NCBI GenBank assembly: GCA_963663525.2
Contig: CAXXHC010000004.1
Span: 1,240,001 to 1,304,000, forward strand
DNA length: 64,000 bases
Direction: 5' to 3'
From: G963663525 sp963663525
GTDB taxonomy: Bacteria > Myxococcota_A > SURF-8 > G963663525
Shown piece by piece: positions 43,839-52,914 of the stretch. Position 1 is the first letter of the stretch, and the number at the start of each line of letters is the position of its first letter. The position numbers were made by a program, and so were the translations under genes. The notes beneath the pieces are model-generated. The model saw only the letters and a list, made by a program, of their open reading frames with translations, made no database searches and was not told where the DNA came from.

Positions 43839-45149
43839 ATGTATCCAGTTCATTGCGATTCCGGGCCGGTTCGATGGATGTACACCTTGCTAAACGGTAA
43901 AGAGTATAAACCTTCTAACGCAGATAGCTTAAGGCTCGCTTCAGTTTGTGAGATATGTAACAGCATCATTTTGTATGATCGAGTGTTCTATGATGGAAAC
44001 ATTTCCCAATCCATGATTGATGAGATTCAAGAAAAGGAAACTCGGCTCGTTTGCAGCATCGATGGCAAAGACATTAGCTCATTAGTTGCTTTCACCGATA
44101 TTCTTCAGGGAGTTGAGGTAGATGCTGAAACGGATCGCATACTTGCAACGAAAGCATTGCAACGGGTGATTGGAAGCTTGGAGGCGATCAGTACCAAAAT
44201 GAGCAAGTTGTGGCAGTACGCAGAAATCTACGAGGCAAAGCCTATATCCAACCCTTACGACAACTTGCTGAAGTATCTAGAAGCAGATATCGAGATGACA
44301 TATGAGGAAGCGTGTAAGCGAATTAAAAAAAAGGAAGTAAGAGGATATCGTTTCTATAGGCTGCTTCTCTCTGTTCCTCAGTTTCGAGAAGAAATTAAGA
44401 AGGCAATGGAAACATGGAGCACTCTGAAAAAGCTGGAGGGAAATGAGATGATCGATATCAAGGCAATCAAGCTGCTTTTTGCGCGTTTCCGAACAGCTTA
44501 TGGATTGGTAAGGGCAGATTACTTTAGCTATAACTCCAATGTGATTGATCAAAAAGTCTATTATAGGCCAACGCCTGAACGATGCACCATCGAGAGAGAG
44601 GTGGACTCATGGCCACCAAAAGAGAACATGCCAGTTTTCGACAAGATGCTAGAAGAAGAGTTGACCCCAGTCATCCGAGATATTCTTGATAGGCAGGACT
44701 GGAAAACAAATACTCCAATTCCGATTGGAGTTGCATTAATGCTCAAGGAGCATAAGCCAACGTCTATCCAGGACTTTTTCCTTTGTTCCGCAGTATTTTC
44801 CCAATCGGAGGATGTGCTGGCGTTGAAAGAGGCTGTGAGATTGTATTCCTTCATGCACACCCAGGAAAAGCTGGAGTTTTCGCAAGAACTGAGAAAACAG
44901 ACAGCAATAAAGAATGATGGGGGTAATGCCCGAAATCATGAAGCAAAAAAGACATTGATCAATCTGATGAAGAGTGTGACCAATCCAATCGGTGCTGTGA
45001 TTGAAGGGGCAGAGTACCTTACATATGTAGAAAGCAACGTAACGAAGGCGGCTGATGCCATGTCTGAGGTTCTCTTAAATGTTCCGCATCGGGGTGAATT
45101 CCAAGATCATTTCAAGCAGGTCTTCCAGAATTCTCATCCTACCTTGTGA
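43839..45149 (+). CDS. Unrecognised 436-residue helical protein of an accessory module
   Basis: No signal peptide or membrane segment in the first 350 residues. The sequence is mostly helical (TKALQRVIGSLEAISTKMSK, KRIKKKEVRGYRFYRLLLS). Near the end GAVIEGAEYLTYVESNV is mildly hydrophobic. A CEIC pair near residue 31 may bind metal only with other ligands. I recognise no family. GGAGGG is 7 bases before the ATG and a strong promoter precedes it. AT-richer than the core genes. The phosphatase gene follows 45 bases on, so they are one transcript. Confidence 0.75.
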   Translation: MYPVHCDSGPVRWMYTLLNGKEYKPSNADSLRLASVCEICNSIILYDRVFYDGNISQSMIDEIQEKETRLVCSIDGKDISSLVAFTDILQGVEVDAETDRILATKALQRVIGSLEAISTKMSKLWQYAEIYEAKPISNPYDNLLKYLEADIEMTYEEACKRIKKKEVRGYRFYRLLLSVPQFREEIKKAMETWSTLKKLEGNEMIDIKAIKLLFARFRTAYGLVRADYFSYNSNVIDQKVYYRPTPERCTIEREVDSWPPKENMPVFDKMLEEELTPVIRDILDRQDWKTNTPIPIGVALMLKEHKPTSIQDFFLCSAVFSQSEDVLALKEAVRLYSFMHTQEKLEFSQELRKQTAIKNDGGNARNHEAKKTLINLMKSVTNPIGAVIEGAEYLTYVESNVTKAADAMSEVLLNVPHRGEFQDHFKQVFQNSHPTL

Positions 45150-45194
45150 TAGAATTGTGCCCTCTTTCTGTTCGATCACAGAGGTAATGTGGAA

Positions 45195-46160
45195 ATGAAC
45201 GAGTACCTAGACGACCTTACCGAGATAATGCGTAATGCATGCACATTGGCTCAACGTGTTGGACAGGGCAAAAGCTTTTTGAAGCAAGATGCCTCGCCCG
45301 TCACGGTAGCCGATTACGCCGTTCAGGCCTATCTGCATCTTGAGTTGAAGAAGAGGTTTGGGCCAGTAAACCTGATTGCCGAGGAAACGGCCCAGGAATT
45401 CGAGTATCATGATTCCGCATCACTGGTTAAAAAAACACAGGAAGCGCTTTCCCCATGGCATCCCAGTATTCAGCGTGAAGGCCTGCTGGAGGTTCTTGGG
45501 AGTAGTGGTCCGAGAGATCCATCCAAGGGAAGCCATTGGGTGCTAGATCCGATCGATGGGACGAAGGGTTACCTACGAAAAGAACAATATGCCATCGCAC
45601 TGGCGCTCATGGAAGATGGAGTTCCTCTGCTTGGCATCCTTGGCTGTCCCAACTTAGGAGGCTTAGGAGTTCCCGAAGAAGGGAAGAAAGGCTGCCTCCT
45701 ATATGCCAGCATCGGAGTTGGAGCCCAAATCCTACCCTTTGGCGCCACGAAATGGTCAAAAATCTATCCGCGTGAACCTTGCCCTATGCAAAACGCTAGA
45801 ATCATTGAATCGGTAGAGTCCGCGCACACATCACAGGATGTTTCAAAAGCACTCTTGAGCGACCTTCAGTTGGCTGGAATCGTGAAAATGGATAGCCAAT
45901 GCAAATATGCGGCAGTGGCCAAGGGGGATGCGGAAATCTACCTACGACTTCCGCGATCCGAATCCTACAAGGAAAAGATATGGGATCATGCGGCAGGATA
46001 TGTGATCGTCAAGGAATCGGGAGGGATTGTAGTCGATTTCGATGGGGAAGAACTTGATTTTTCGGTTGGTACTAGATTGCATGGCAATCGGGGAATCATC
46101 GCTACCACTCAATCATTGGTGGAACCATTGCTTTTATGGATCCACCAAAACAAGCATTGA
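45195..46160 (+). CDS. CysQ/HAL2-like bisphosphate nucleotidase
   Basis: 321 residues, inositol-monophosphatase superfamily. Metal-binding motifs are complete: SPVTVADYAVQ, LIAEE, WVLDPIDGTKGYLR and KIWDHAAGYVIVKESGG. The length and DPIDGTKGY match HAL2/CysQ enzymes that hydrolyse 3'-phosphoadenosine 5'-phosphate and related nucleotides. The ATG at 45195 has GAGGT at 9 bases; GTG at 45189 is closer. No sulfate-assimilation genes surround it. Co-transcribed with the unknown 436-residue protein in an AT-richer segment, so a specialised role, possibly removing a nucleotide signal, is an inference. Confidence 0.88.
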   Translation: MNEYLDDLTEIMRNACTLAQRVGQGKSFLKQDASPVTVADYAVQAYLHLELKKRFGPVNLIAEETAQEFEYHDSASLVKKTQEALSPWHPSIQREGLLEVLGSSGPRDPSKGSHWVLDPIDGTKGYLRKEQYAIALALMEDGVPLLGILGCPNLGGLGVPEEGKKGCLLYASIGVGAQILPFGATKWSKIYPREPCPMQNARIIESVESAHTSQDVSKALLSDLQLAGIVKMDSQCKYAAVAKGDAEIYLRLPRSESYKEKIWDHAAGYVIVKESGGIVVDFDGEELDFSVGTRLHGNRGIIATTQSLVEPLLLWIHQNKH

Positions 46161-46175
46161 GACCAAACCTCTCCC

Positions 46176-46209
46176 GTTGGAGCAGGCCAGGAGACCTGTT
46201 CCAACGAGG
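46176..46209 (+). repeat. Short family B hairpin copy (right of the module)
   Basis: GTTGGAGCAGGCC and GGAGACCTGTTCCAACGAGG form a hairpin related to the first dyad of the tandem array at 13830. It closes the AT-richer module whose left border carries the copy at 43472-43504. Confidence 0.6.
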
Positions 46210-46215
46210 ACGAAA

Positions 46216-46246
46216 AGCGCACCCCGGAAACCTTCCGGGATGCGCT
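46216..46246 (-). terminator. Terminator-like hairpin downstream of acetyl-CoA synthetase
   Basis: AGCGCACCCCGGAA (46216-46229) pairs with TTCCGGGATGCGCT (46233-46246) with one mismatch. On the minus strand it is followed by TTTTCG. It lies 25 bases after the synthetase stop. Confidence 0.65.
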
Positions 46247-46270
46247 GAAACATAGCGTTTTTCCTCAGGA

Positions 46271-48235
46271 TTATGCGCTTTGCTTTTCGGAATCACCTCC
46301 CTTGTCTCCAACGAGTTTCTTGTGTCCCTCGATGATATCCTCCACCACGTTCGGATCGAGGAGAGTGGAGACGTCGCCGAAGTCCGTGTAATTGTTCGAC
46401 GCCACTTTACGCAGAATGCGGCGCATCATCTTGCCAGAGCGGTTTTTCACGATATCCGGCACGATCTGGATGTAATCCGGCGTCGCGATGGGTCCGATGA
46501 CCTGCCGAACCTGCTGTTTGAGCCCACCGATGACCTCTTCACGGTCCTCCTTCATGGCGTCTTCCGTCAACCGAACGTAGGCGTAAATCCCGGTCCCTTT
46601 GATCTCATGCTGGAAACCGACCACGGCGGATTCGCTCACGCTGTCGTGCTCGTTGAGCGCGAATTCGATCTCCGCCGAGCCGATGCGGTGGCCGGAAACG
46701 TTGAGCACGTCGTCCACTCGACCCGTAACCCAGTAGTAGCCTTCCTCGTCCCTGCGGCAGCCGTCACCGGTGAAGTAAATGCCCGGAAAATGGGAAAAAT
46801 AGGTCTCTTTGAAGCGGCTGTGATCGCCCCAGATCGTGCGGGCGTGACCGGGCCAGGTGCGACCAAAGCACAGGTTTCCTTCGACATTTTCGCCTTCCAA
46901 GGTGTTGCCGATGTCGTCTTTGATCACCGGAGTGATACCGAAAAACGGGAGCGTGGCCGAACCGGGTTTTGCCGGAACCGCACCGGGAAACGGAGCGATA
47001 ACGATGCCGCCGGTCTCGGTCTGCCAGTAGGTATCGACAATGTTGCACCGGCCTCCGCCCACGACGTCGTGGAACCAGTTCCAGGCATCGGGACTGATCG
47101 GTTCACCCACCGTGCCCAGCACTCGCAGGCTGGAGAGATCGTGCCGGGTGACGAACTCATCCGATTCTCTGGCGAGAGAACGAATGGCGGTGGGCGCGGT
47201 ATACAGCGTCGTGACGCCGAGATCCTCCGCGACCTGCCAGAACCGTCCCGGATCGGGGTACGTGGGCACGGATTCGAACAGAACCGTGGTGGCTCCATTG
47301 ACCAGTGGACCGTATACAAGGTACGTGTGCCCCGTAATCCAACCGATATCCGCCGTGCAGAAGAACACGTCGTCGGCTCTCAGGTCGAACACGTATTGAT
47401 GAGTAGTCGCCGCATAAACCAGATATCCCCCCGTGGTGTGCAGCACGCCTTTGGGTTTGCCCGTCGAACCGCTCGTGTACAGAATGAACAGGGGCGCTTC
47501 GCTGGACATCCATTCGATGGGACAGGTGGACCGCTGGCGGTCCATCTCCTCGTTGAGCCAGTAATCCCGACCTGCCCGCATTTCGACATCCGCCCCGGTG
47601 CGCTTGGCGACGAGCATACACTTGACAATCCCCAGCCCCTCCACGGCGCGGTTGGCGATGGCTTTCAGGTGGATCTTCCTACCGCCCCGCAGTCCCTGGT
47701 CGGCGGTGACGAGCACGCTGGCCTTGGCGTCGATGATGCGCTCTCGCAGGGCTTCGCCGGAAAACCCAGCGAAAACAACGGTATGCGCCGCCCCGATACG
47801 GGCGCAGGCAAGCATCGTATAGACCGCTTCCGGGATCATCGGCATGTAGATGGCGACGGTATCGTTTTTACGAACTCCATGCTTCAACAGCACGTTCGCC
47901 ACGCGAGAAACCTGGTGTTTCAGTTTTCGGTATGTGATTTTTTCATACTCGCCGGGCTCGTCTTTGGCCCAGAGGATGGCGGTTTTGTCGCCACGGTCGG
48001 CGATATGGCGATCCACAGCGTTGAAACATGCATTCAGGCGTCCACCGAGATACCACCCGAAGTCGATCTCGTCCATGTCGATGTCCCGAACCGTGTGAAA
48101 AGGATGGAACCAGCTCAGCCGCTCGGCCTGTTTGCGCCAGAATCCTACGGGGTCGTCCACGCTCAAACGATAGAGGCGCTGATATTCCTGCAAAGAATCG
48201 ATCTGGGGATGCTCCAACTTGATCTCGTGCTTCAT
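46271..48235 (-). CDS. acs: Acetyl-CoA synthetase (AMP-forming)
   Basis: 654 residues. Adenylation motifs LYTSGSTGKPKGVLHTTGG, TYWQTETGG and YYWVTGRVDDVLNVSGHRIG are present, as is the C-terminal lysine segment NRSGKMMRRILRKV that is controlled by acetylation in known enzymes. It makes acetyl-CoA from acetate, ATP and CoA. The ATG at 48235 has GAGAG before it and gives the standard length; the frame is open 12 codons further. Monocistronic. The genome also has an ADP-forming acyl-CoA synthetase at 7892-9988, so both directions of acetate metabolism are covered. Confidence 0.97.
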   Translation of the reverse strand: MKHEIKLEHPQIDSLQEYQRLYRLSVDDPVGFWRKQAERLSWFHPFHTVRDIDMDEIDFGWYLGGRLNACFNAVDRHIADRGDKTAILWAKDEPGEYEKITYRKLKHQVSRVANVLLKHGVRKNDTVAIYMPMIPEAVYTMLACARIGAAHTVVFAGFSGEALRERIIDAKASVLVTADQGLRGGRKIHLKAIANRAVEGLGIVKCMLVAKRTGADVEMRAGRDYWLNEEMDRQRSTCPIEWMSSEAPLFILYTSGSTGKPKGVLHTTGGYLVYAATTHQYVFDLRADDVFFCTADIGWITGHTYLVYGPLVNGATTVLFESVPTYPDPGRFWQVAEDLGVTTLYTAPTAIRSLARESDEFVTRHDLSSLRVLGTVGEPISPDAWNWFHDVVGGGRCNIVDTYWQTETGGIVIAPFPGAVPAKPGSATLPFFGITPVIKDDIGNTLEGENVEGNLCFGRTWPGHARTIWGDHSRFKETYFSHFPGIYFTGDGCRRDEEGYYWVTGRVDDVLNVSGHRIGSAEIEFALNEHDSVSESAVVGFQHEIKGTGIYAYVRLTEDAMKEDREEVIGGLKQQVRQVIGPIATPDYIQIVPDIVKNRSGKMMRRILRKVASNNYTDFGDVSTLLDPNVVEDIIEGHKKLVGDKGGDSEKQSA

Positions 48236-48793
48236 GGTACTCTCATTTCCTTCGAGGGTTATTGCCAACATTCAACGAGGTCTAAGGGGTAAGGATTCAA
48301 GGGGAAATCCGGCATGACGAGAAATTGGAAAAGAACGAGGTCGACTTGAAAAGCGACATTGACCGGCGCTGTGGGAGGTTTGAGCGCCCTGTCGCCAGGA
48401 GAGCCGGAACGAGGCTCTATTTATATGTATCGGTCCATTTCGTCCCGACAGAAGCTCTTTCGTACGCAGAAGAAACAAATCTCCCATCGTGAACTTAATT
48501 ATTTTAACACATTGAACACCACTATGTAACTGATATTTCCATTAAAATTTCATGCCCCCTCAAGCAAGTGCGGAAATACGGGAAAATTCATGTGTTTTCA
48601 AGGTTGTTTTCGGGTTTTTCTTTCCTAAAGCCATGTTTTCAGGTATTATAATGAATGCCACTTGAAAATGAATGTATGCTTTTTAACGTCGGGTATGCCT
48701 CATTTCGTAGCCATTATGAGATTTGGCATTGTTATTAAGCACATTTTCCACAAATTTGTATTTTCCCAAATGAATCGAGGGGACGTATAAGTA
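48236..48793. other. Divergent intergenic region upstream of the polysaccharide operon
   Basis: Divergent promoters for acetyl-CoA synthetase and the polysaccharide operon must lie here. The stretch 48360-48425 is GC-rich with several possible stems (GGCGCTGTGGG, GAGCGCC, GAGAGCC, GAGGCTC), which may be an RNA leader of the synthetase gene; I cannot assign a riboswitch class. From 48500 the sequence is AT-rich. Confidence 0.5.
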
Positions 48794-50365
48794 ATGAGTT
48801 CCGTTGATGAAAAGCTGATCGTCATTCAGACCAAGTTTGCCAAGGAAACCATCGCTCGGCTGGATCACGTTGAAAAGATTGTGGAATCCCTGCGTAAAAT
48901 TCCAGGGAACCTCGATACCATCAAACAGCTTCGCCATGAATTCCATAAAATTGCCGGTTCTGGGGGCACTTATGGCTTTACCAACATGTCCCGCCTAGCC
49001 CGGAATGGTGAAGAAGGCTGTAACCTTTACATTCTCAAAAACAAACCCGTAGAAAAAGATTTCCTGGTTCACCTCGATCAAATCATCCAGGGAATGCGTA
49101 ACGATCTCGCCGACGCCGTGGGTGATAACCCGAAGCCGACAGGTGTCCCCCTGGGACGCATGTTGTTTTTCACCAATCGACCGGGTTTCGAAATCCTGTT
49201 GAAAGTCCCGGAAAAGATCAAAGAACTTTGCGACGTAGCCAACGACGAAAAACAGCTCGGAGAATTCATCACCACCCGAAGCTATATCGCTATTACCCTG
49301 GATCACGAATCGAAAAACAGCGAAACACTCAAGCGAATCAAGCAGATCCGCCAGAACGAACGCACTTACAAAGTACCTTTAGTCGTCATTGCCGAAAACC
49401 TCGGCATGATCGATCGCATCAAACTGCTCCAAACGGGAGCCACCTCCTTTCTGCCTCACGACGTCACCTACAATGATTTTTCGACGCTCGTCAACCAGCT
49501 TCAACTCGAACTGGCTCCTTCAAGAGGCATCGTTTTTATGCTCGAGTCCAACACCGAGCTTCTCCAGCACATGAAGGCCGATCTCTCCCACGAGGATCTC
49601 CGCGTCTACGCGTTCTCCACCTACGATGAACTGAAGCAGCAGTGGCTAAAAACCGCGCCGGACCTCATTATTGCCAACGTGCGAAACCGGGAAGTCAACG
49701 TCTATCAGTTCACCCAAAGACTGAAAAACGACAAGCACTTTTCGGACATTCTCGTACTTTTGTTGTGCGACAACGGCTCCTTCGAGCAACGTCAGGCGGT
49801 ATACGCCTCCGGTGCCGACGACTTCGTGCTGCTTCCCTATCTTCAACAGGAACTGATCGGGCGCGTCCGTACGCTTGTCGAACTCCGGCGTTTCATCAAG
49901 TCGAGCGAGCGCACACTTGTCGAAGCAAAATCCAACGCGCGAATCCCCAATGCGGTGTTGACCGCCCAGAAAAAACAGAAAGTCGAAATAAAAAAAGGGC
50001 CGGTTAAAATCCTCATCGCCGACGACGATCCGCCAATTCTGGAACTGCTCAAATTCCACTTCGGTCAGCAAGGCTGGTTCGTCAAATTCGCCCACGACGG
50101 TGAACAGGCGGAACAGATTCTCAAGGAAGATCGCTTCCATTTCATTATTCTGGACATCCATATGCCGTTTCGCAGTGGACTCGACGTCCTGAAAAACATG
50201 GGCAAAGATGACACCAAGGGACAGGCCAAAGTCGTCATTCTCTCTGCCCACAGCCAGGACACGATCGTTCAGCAGGCTTTCGCGATGGGGGCCGACGATT
50301 TCATTGCCAAGCCGTTCAACCCTGAAGTCATCGTCACGCGACTTAAACGGTTCATGGAAAACTAA
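48794..50365 (+). CDS. Hpt / pseudo-receiver / receiver regulator
   Basis: 523 residues. An N-terminal histidine phosphotransfer domain has its histidine at 51 (RHEFHKIAGSGGTYGF). Two receiver-like regions follow (about 115-240 and 245-370); they keep the fold pattern (LQTGATSFLPHD, YASGADDFVLLPY) but lack the phospho-aspartate (LIIANVRNREV in the second). The C-terminal receiver from about 395 is complete: ILIADDDPP, FIILDIHMP, VILSAH and FIAKPFNP. No output domain. It probably passes a phosphate or gates the encoded synthase through protein contacts. GAGGGGAC precedes the ATG. First gene of the six-gene operon. Confidence 0.88.
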   Translation: MSSVDEKLIVIQTKFAKETIARLDHVEKIVESLRKIPGNLDTIKQLRHEFHKIAGSGGTYGFTNMSRLARNGEEGCNLYILKNKPVEKDFLVHLDQIIQGMRNDLADAVGDNPKPTGVPLGRMLFFTNRPGFEILLKVPEKIKELCDVANDEKQLGEFITTRSYIAITLDHESKNSETLKRIKQIRQNERTYKVPLVVIAENLGMIDRIKLLQTGATSFLPHDVTYNDFSTLVNQLQLELAPSRGIVFMLESNTELLQHMKADLSHEDLRVYAFSTYDELKQQWLKTAPDLIIANVRNREVNVYQFTQRLKNDKHFSDILVLLLCDNGSFEQRQAVYASGADDFVLLPYLQQELIGRVRTLVELRRFIKSSERTLVEAKSNARIPNAVLTAQKKQKVEIKKGPVKILIADDDPPILELLKFHFGQQGWFVKFAHDGEQAEQILKEDRFHFIILDIHMPFRSGLDVLKNMGKDDTKGQAKVVILSAHSQDTIVQQAFAMGADDFIAKPFNPEVIVTRLKRFMEN

Positions 50366-50377
50366 AAGGACGGTACT

Positions 50378-51481
50378 TTGCTTTACGATATGCTGGACAC
50401 AATATGGGCCGACCCCCTTTATAAAATCCTCGCCACGGCGATTCTCGTGGAACTCGGGATCATTCTCGTAACCGTCTTTTGGTTGATTTTACACACGATT
50501 CGGGACCGCCATCGGCGATACCTCGAAAAGAAAATCAACAACGAACTCAGCGCCAAGTTTTTCGCGGCCCTCGAAGACGACAAGCTCATCAAACAACTGG
50601 CCGACGAAGCGATCCAGTACCCGACAGAAATCATCCGTAGCTTCATCGAGCCCTTCATCACCTCGACATCCGGCGTCTATAAGACCAAAGTCGCCCGTCT
50701 CTACCGCTACCTCGGACTGCTGGAAGCCGATATCGCGGATTCACACTCGAACCTGCTGCATCGCCGCATCAAAGCGATGCGCCGCCTCGCGGTCATCGCC
50801 ACGGACAGGGAGAAAAAGGTCATTCTGGACCGCCGCAACGATCGCTACCCGGTGCGCATCCTGGCATCGAACGCCATCAGCCACATTGGAACGGCGGAAG
50901 AACTTTTCATGATGCTGCAAGATCTGATTCTGAAAAGTCGGTTGATGGAAGAACCGCTTTACGCCGTGATTCACAACCTTTCGATTCCAAAAATCACCGA
51001 ACTGATGTCCTACTGGGACCGCATCGTTTGTCCTCGTATCCGCCGGATTCTACTGATTGCCTCCTCGCGCATGGTGCCGGAAGAATGCATCAAGTGGTTG
51101 CGCGCGGCGTCGATCGATCCGTCCATTGAAATCCGTATCGGAGCCTGCAATGCAGCAGGAGAGCTGGCAGGGTCGAACATTCTTCCGATGCTGCTGTTTC
51201 TGGCGAAAGACACCGAGTGGCAGGTCCGAGCCCAGGCCGTGCGCGTGTTGAAAAAATGGAAAGAGGAGCAATCGTACCGGGCACTTGAAACCGCATTGGG
51301 AGACCGCTCTTTCTGGGTGCGCCAGAATGCGGCCACTGCGCTCTCTTCGATGGGGAAGCAAGGAATCGAAATCCTCAAGAAAACCGCGTATGTAGGGAAA
51401 GATCCCTTTGCCGCCGACACCGCACGGCAGGAACTTCAACGCTACATTCTCATTCGCCGGGAGGGCTATACCGTCCAATGA
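50378..51481 (+). CDS. Membrane-anchored HEAT-repeat protein
   Basis: 367 residues. One N-terminal membrane helix (ILATAILVELGIILVTVFWLIL) is followed by a cytoplasmic part with HEAT-type repeats (RIGACNAAGELAGSNILPML, VRAQAVRVLKKWKEEQS, VRQNAATALSSMGKQGIEIL). The start is a TTG at 50378 with AAAAGGA at 7 bases; the ATG at 50390 is too distant from it. Gap to the regulator is 12 bases and its stop overlaps the glycosyltransferase start (ATGA). Likely a scaffold for the synthase complex. Confidence 0.85.
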   Translation: MLYDMLDTIWADPLYKILATAILVELGIILVTVFWLILHTIRDRHRRYLEKKINNELSAKFFAALEDDKLIKQLADEAIQYPTEIIRSFIEPFITSTSGVYKTKVARLYRYLGLLEADIADSHSNLLHRRIKAMRRLAVIATDREKKVILDRRNDRYPVRILASNAISHIGTAEELFMMLQDLILKSRLMEEPLYAVIHNLSIPKITELMSYWDRIVCPRIRRILLIASSRMVPEECIKWLRAASIDPSIEIRIGACNAAGELAGSNILPMLLFLAKDTEWQVRAQAVRVLKKWKEEQSYRALETALGDRSFWVRQNAATALSSMGKQGIEILKKTAYVGKDPFAADTARQELQRYILIRREGYTVQ

Positions 51482-52914
51482 CTCCGTATATCGACACTCT
51501 CGTATTGGTGTACTTTTTGTCGCTTAACTTCGTGTATGGCATGTTGATCGCGTTGTCCGTATACGAACTGGTGGCAAGAATGGCGAGCCGCCTTCCGGAG
51601 TTCGACAATATCTTCCTGTCGCAGGAAAGCAGCCCGCCGATTTCCATTCTGGTGCCGGCGTTCAACGAAGAAGCCAGTATCGTGGATTCCGTGCGCGCGT
51701 TGATGCAGTTGATCTACCCCAGCCTTAGCGTCATCGTCGTCAACGACGGCAGCACGGACGAAACCCTGCAACGGCTCAAAGAACGTTTCGAGCTGGTGCC
51801 CACCGACCTCGTGGTTCGCCGTGACGTGGAAACTCAGCCGGTCAAGATGATCTACCATTCGTCGGTGGAAAGCCGTCTGATCGTCGTGGACAAGGAAAAC
51901 GGTGGCAAGGCCGATGCACTGAACGTGGGCATCAACGCGGCACGCTCACCGCTGGTCTGCTGCGTGGATTCGGACACCATTTTAGACCGCAAGGCTCTTT
52001 TGCGCATGATCGAGCCGTTTCTGTACTACGATGACCAGGTAATCGCCGTCGGTGGAACGGTGCGACTTGCCAACGGCTGCAAGGTCAAGGACGGCATCAT
52101 CGAGGAAGTCACGCTGCCGAAATCCTGGCTGGCGCGCTTTCAGATCGTCGAGTACCTGCGGGCTTTTCTCTTCGGACGCATGGGATACAACCGCTTGGGC
52201 GGAAATCTGATTATTTCCGGTGCCTTCGGCCTGTTCGCACGGGACAAACTCGTGCAGGCGGGCGCGTACCAGGAGGGCTCCATCGGCGAGGATATGGAAC
52301 TCGTCGTGCGTCTCCATAAAAGCCTCATCAAGAAAAAGGAAAAATATCGCATCGTCTTCCTGCCGGACCCGGTCTGCTACACCGAAGCCCCCGAAACTTT
52401 AAAGGTTTTGGGGAAACAACGGGATCGTTGGCACCGTGGTTTAAGTGACACGATGATGCGTCACAAGGAAATGCTGTTCAACCCGGCCTACGGGAAAATC
52501 GGCGTCGTGGTTTTCCCCATCTATTTCTTCTTCGAGTTCCTGGGGCCGGTCATCGAATTTTTCGGCTACATTTATTTCCTCTACATCATCCTTTTCGGCG
52601 GGGTGGACGTGAATTTCACGCTGCTGTTTTTCATCGTCGCGATATGCGGCGGGTTCCTGCTGTCGCTTCAAAGCATCATTCTCGACGCTTTGAGCTTCAA
52701 TATCTACAAAGGCGCCAAAGTCCGTGCCGGATTGGTGCTTGCCGCATGGCTGGAAAACTTCGGCTACCGACAGATTACGCTTTATTACAGACTCCGAGGG
52801 CTATTCAAGTTTATCACTGGTGAGAAATCATGGGGAACGATGAGCAGAAAAGGGTTCGAGCAAAAGAACGAGAACGAGCCAAAGAAAGAAACCGTGCAAG
52901 AAAAGGGTGCCTGA
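51478..52914 (+). CDS. Processive family 2 glycosyltransferase (PgaC/BcsA-like)
   Basis: 478 residues with one N-terminal helix and three or four C-terminal membrane helices (VVFPIYFFFEFLGPVIEFF, FTLLFFIVAICGGFLLSL). The catalytic region shows ISILVPAFNEEASI, VIVVNDGSTD, the DSD metal motif (CCVDSDTIL), the general-base GED (SIGEDMELV) and the processivity motif QRDRW. Therefore it polymerises a beta-linked polysaccharide across the inner membrane. PgaC-like poly-N-acetylglucosamine synthesis is the nearest comparison. ATGA overlap with the HEAT gene, and an 85-base overlap with the next gene. Confidence 0.93.
   Translation: MTPYIDTLVLVYFLSLNFVYGMLIALSVYELVARMASRLPEFDNIFLSQESSPPISILVPAFNEEASIVDSVRALMQLIYPSLSVIVVNDGSTDETLQRLKERFELVPTDLVVRRDVETQPVKMIYHSSVESRLIVVDKENGGKADALNVGINAARSPLVCCVDSDTILDRKALLRMIEPFLYYDDQVIAVGGTVRLANGCKVKDGIIEEVTLPKSWLARFQIVEYLRAFLFGRMGYNRLGGNLIISGAFGLFARDKLVQAGAYQEGSIGEDMELVVRLHKSLIKKKEKYRIVFLPDPVCYTEAPETLKVLGKQRDRWHRGLSDTMMRHKEMLFNPAYGKIGVVVFPIYFFFEFLGPVIEFFGYIYFLYIILFGGVDVNFTLLFFIVAICGGFLLSLQSIILDALSFNIYKGAKVRAGLVLAAWLENFGYRQITLYYRLRGLFKFITGEKSWGTMSRKGFEQKNENEPKKETVQEKGA

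Noticed and set aside
46280..48292. 670-residue frame opposite the acetyl-CoA synthetase gene
   Set aside because: Shadow of a highly conserved gene on the other strand; no ribosome site or protein family.
48360..48425. Cyclic di-GMP riboswitch upstream of the polysaccharide operon
   Set aside because: Some stems are possible but the conserved GEMM core is not seen, and the segment is closer to the acetyl-CoA synthetase gene.
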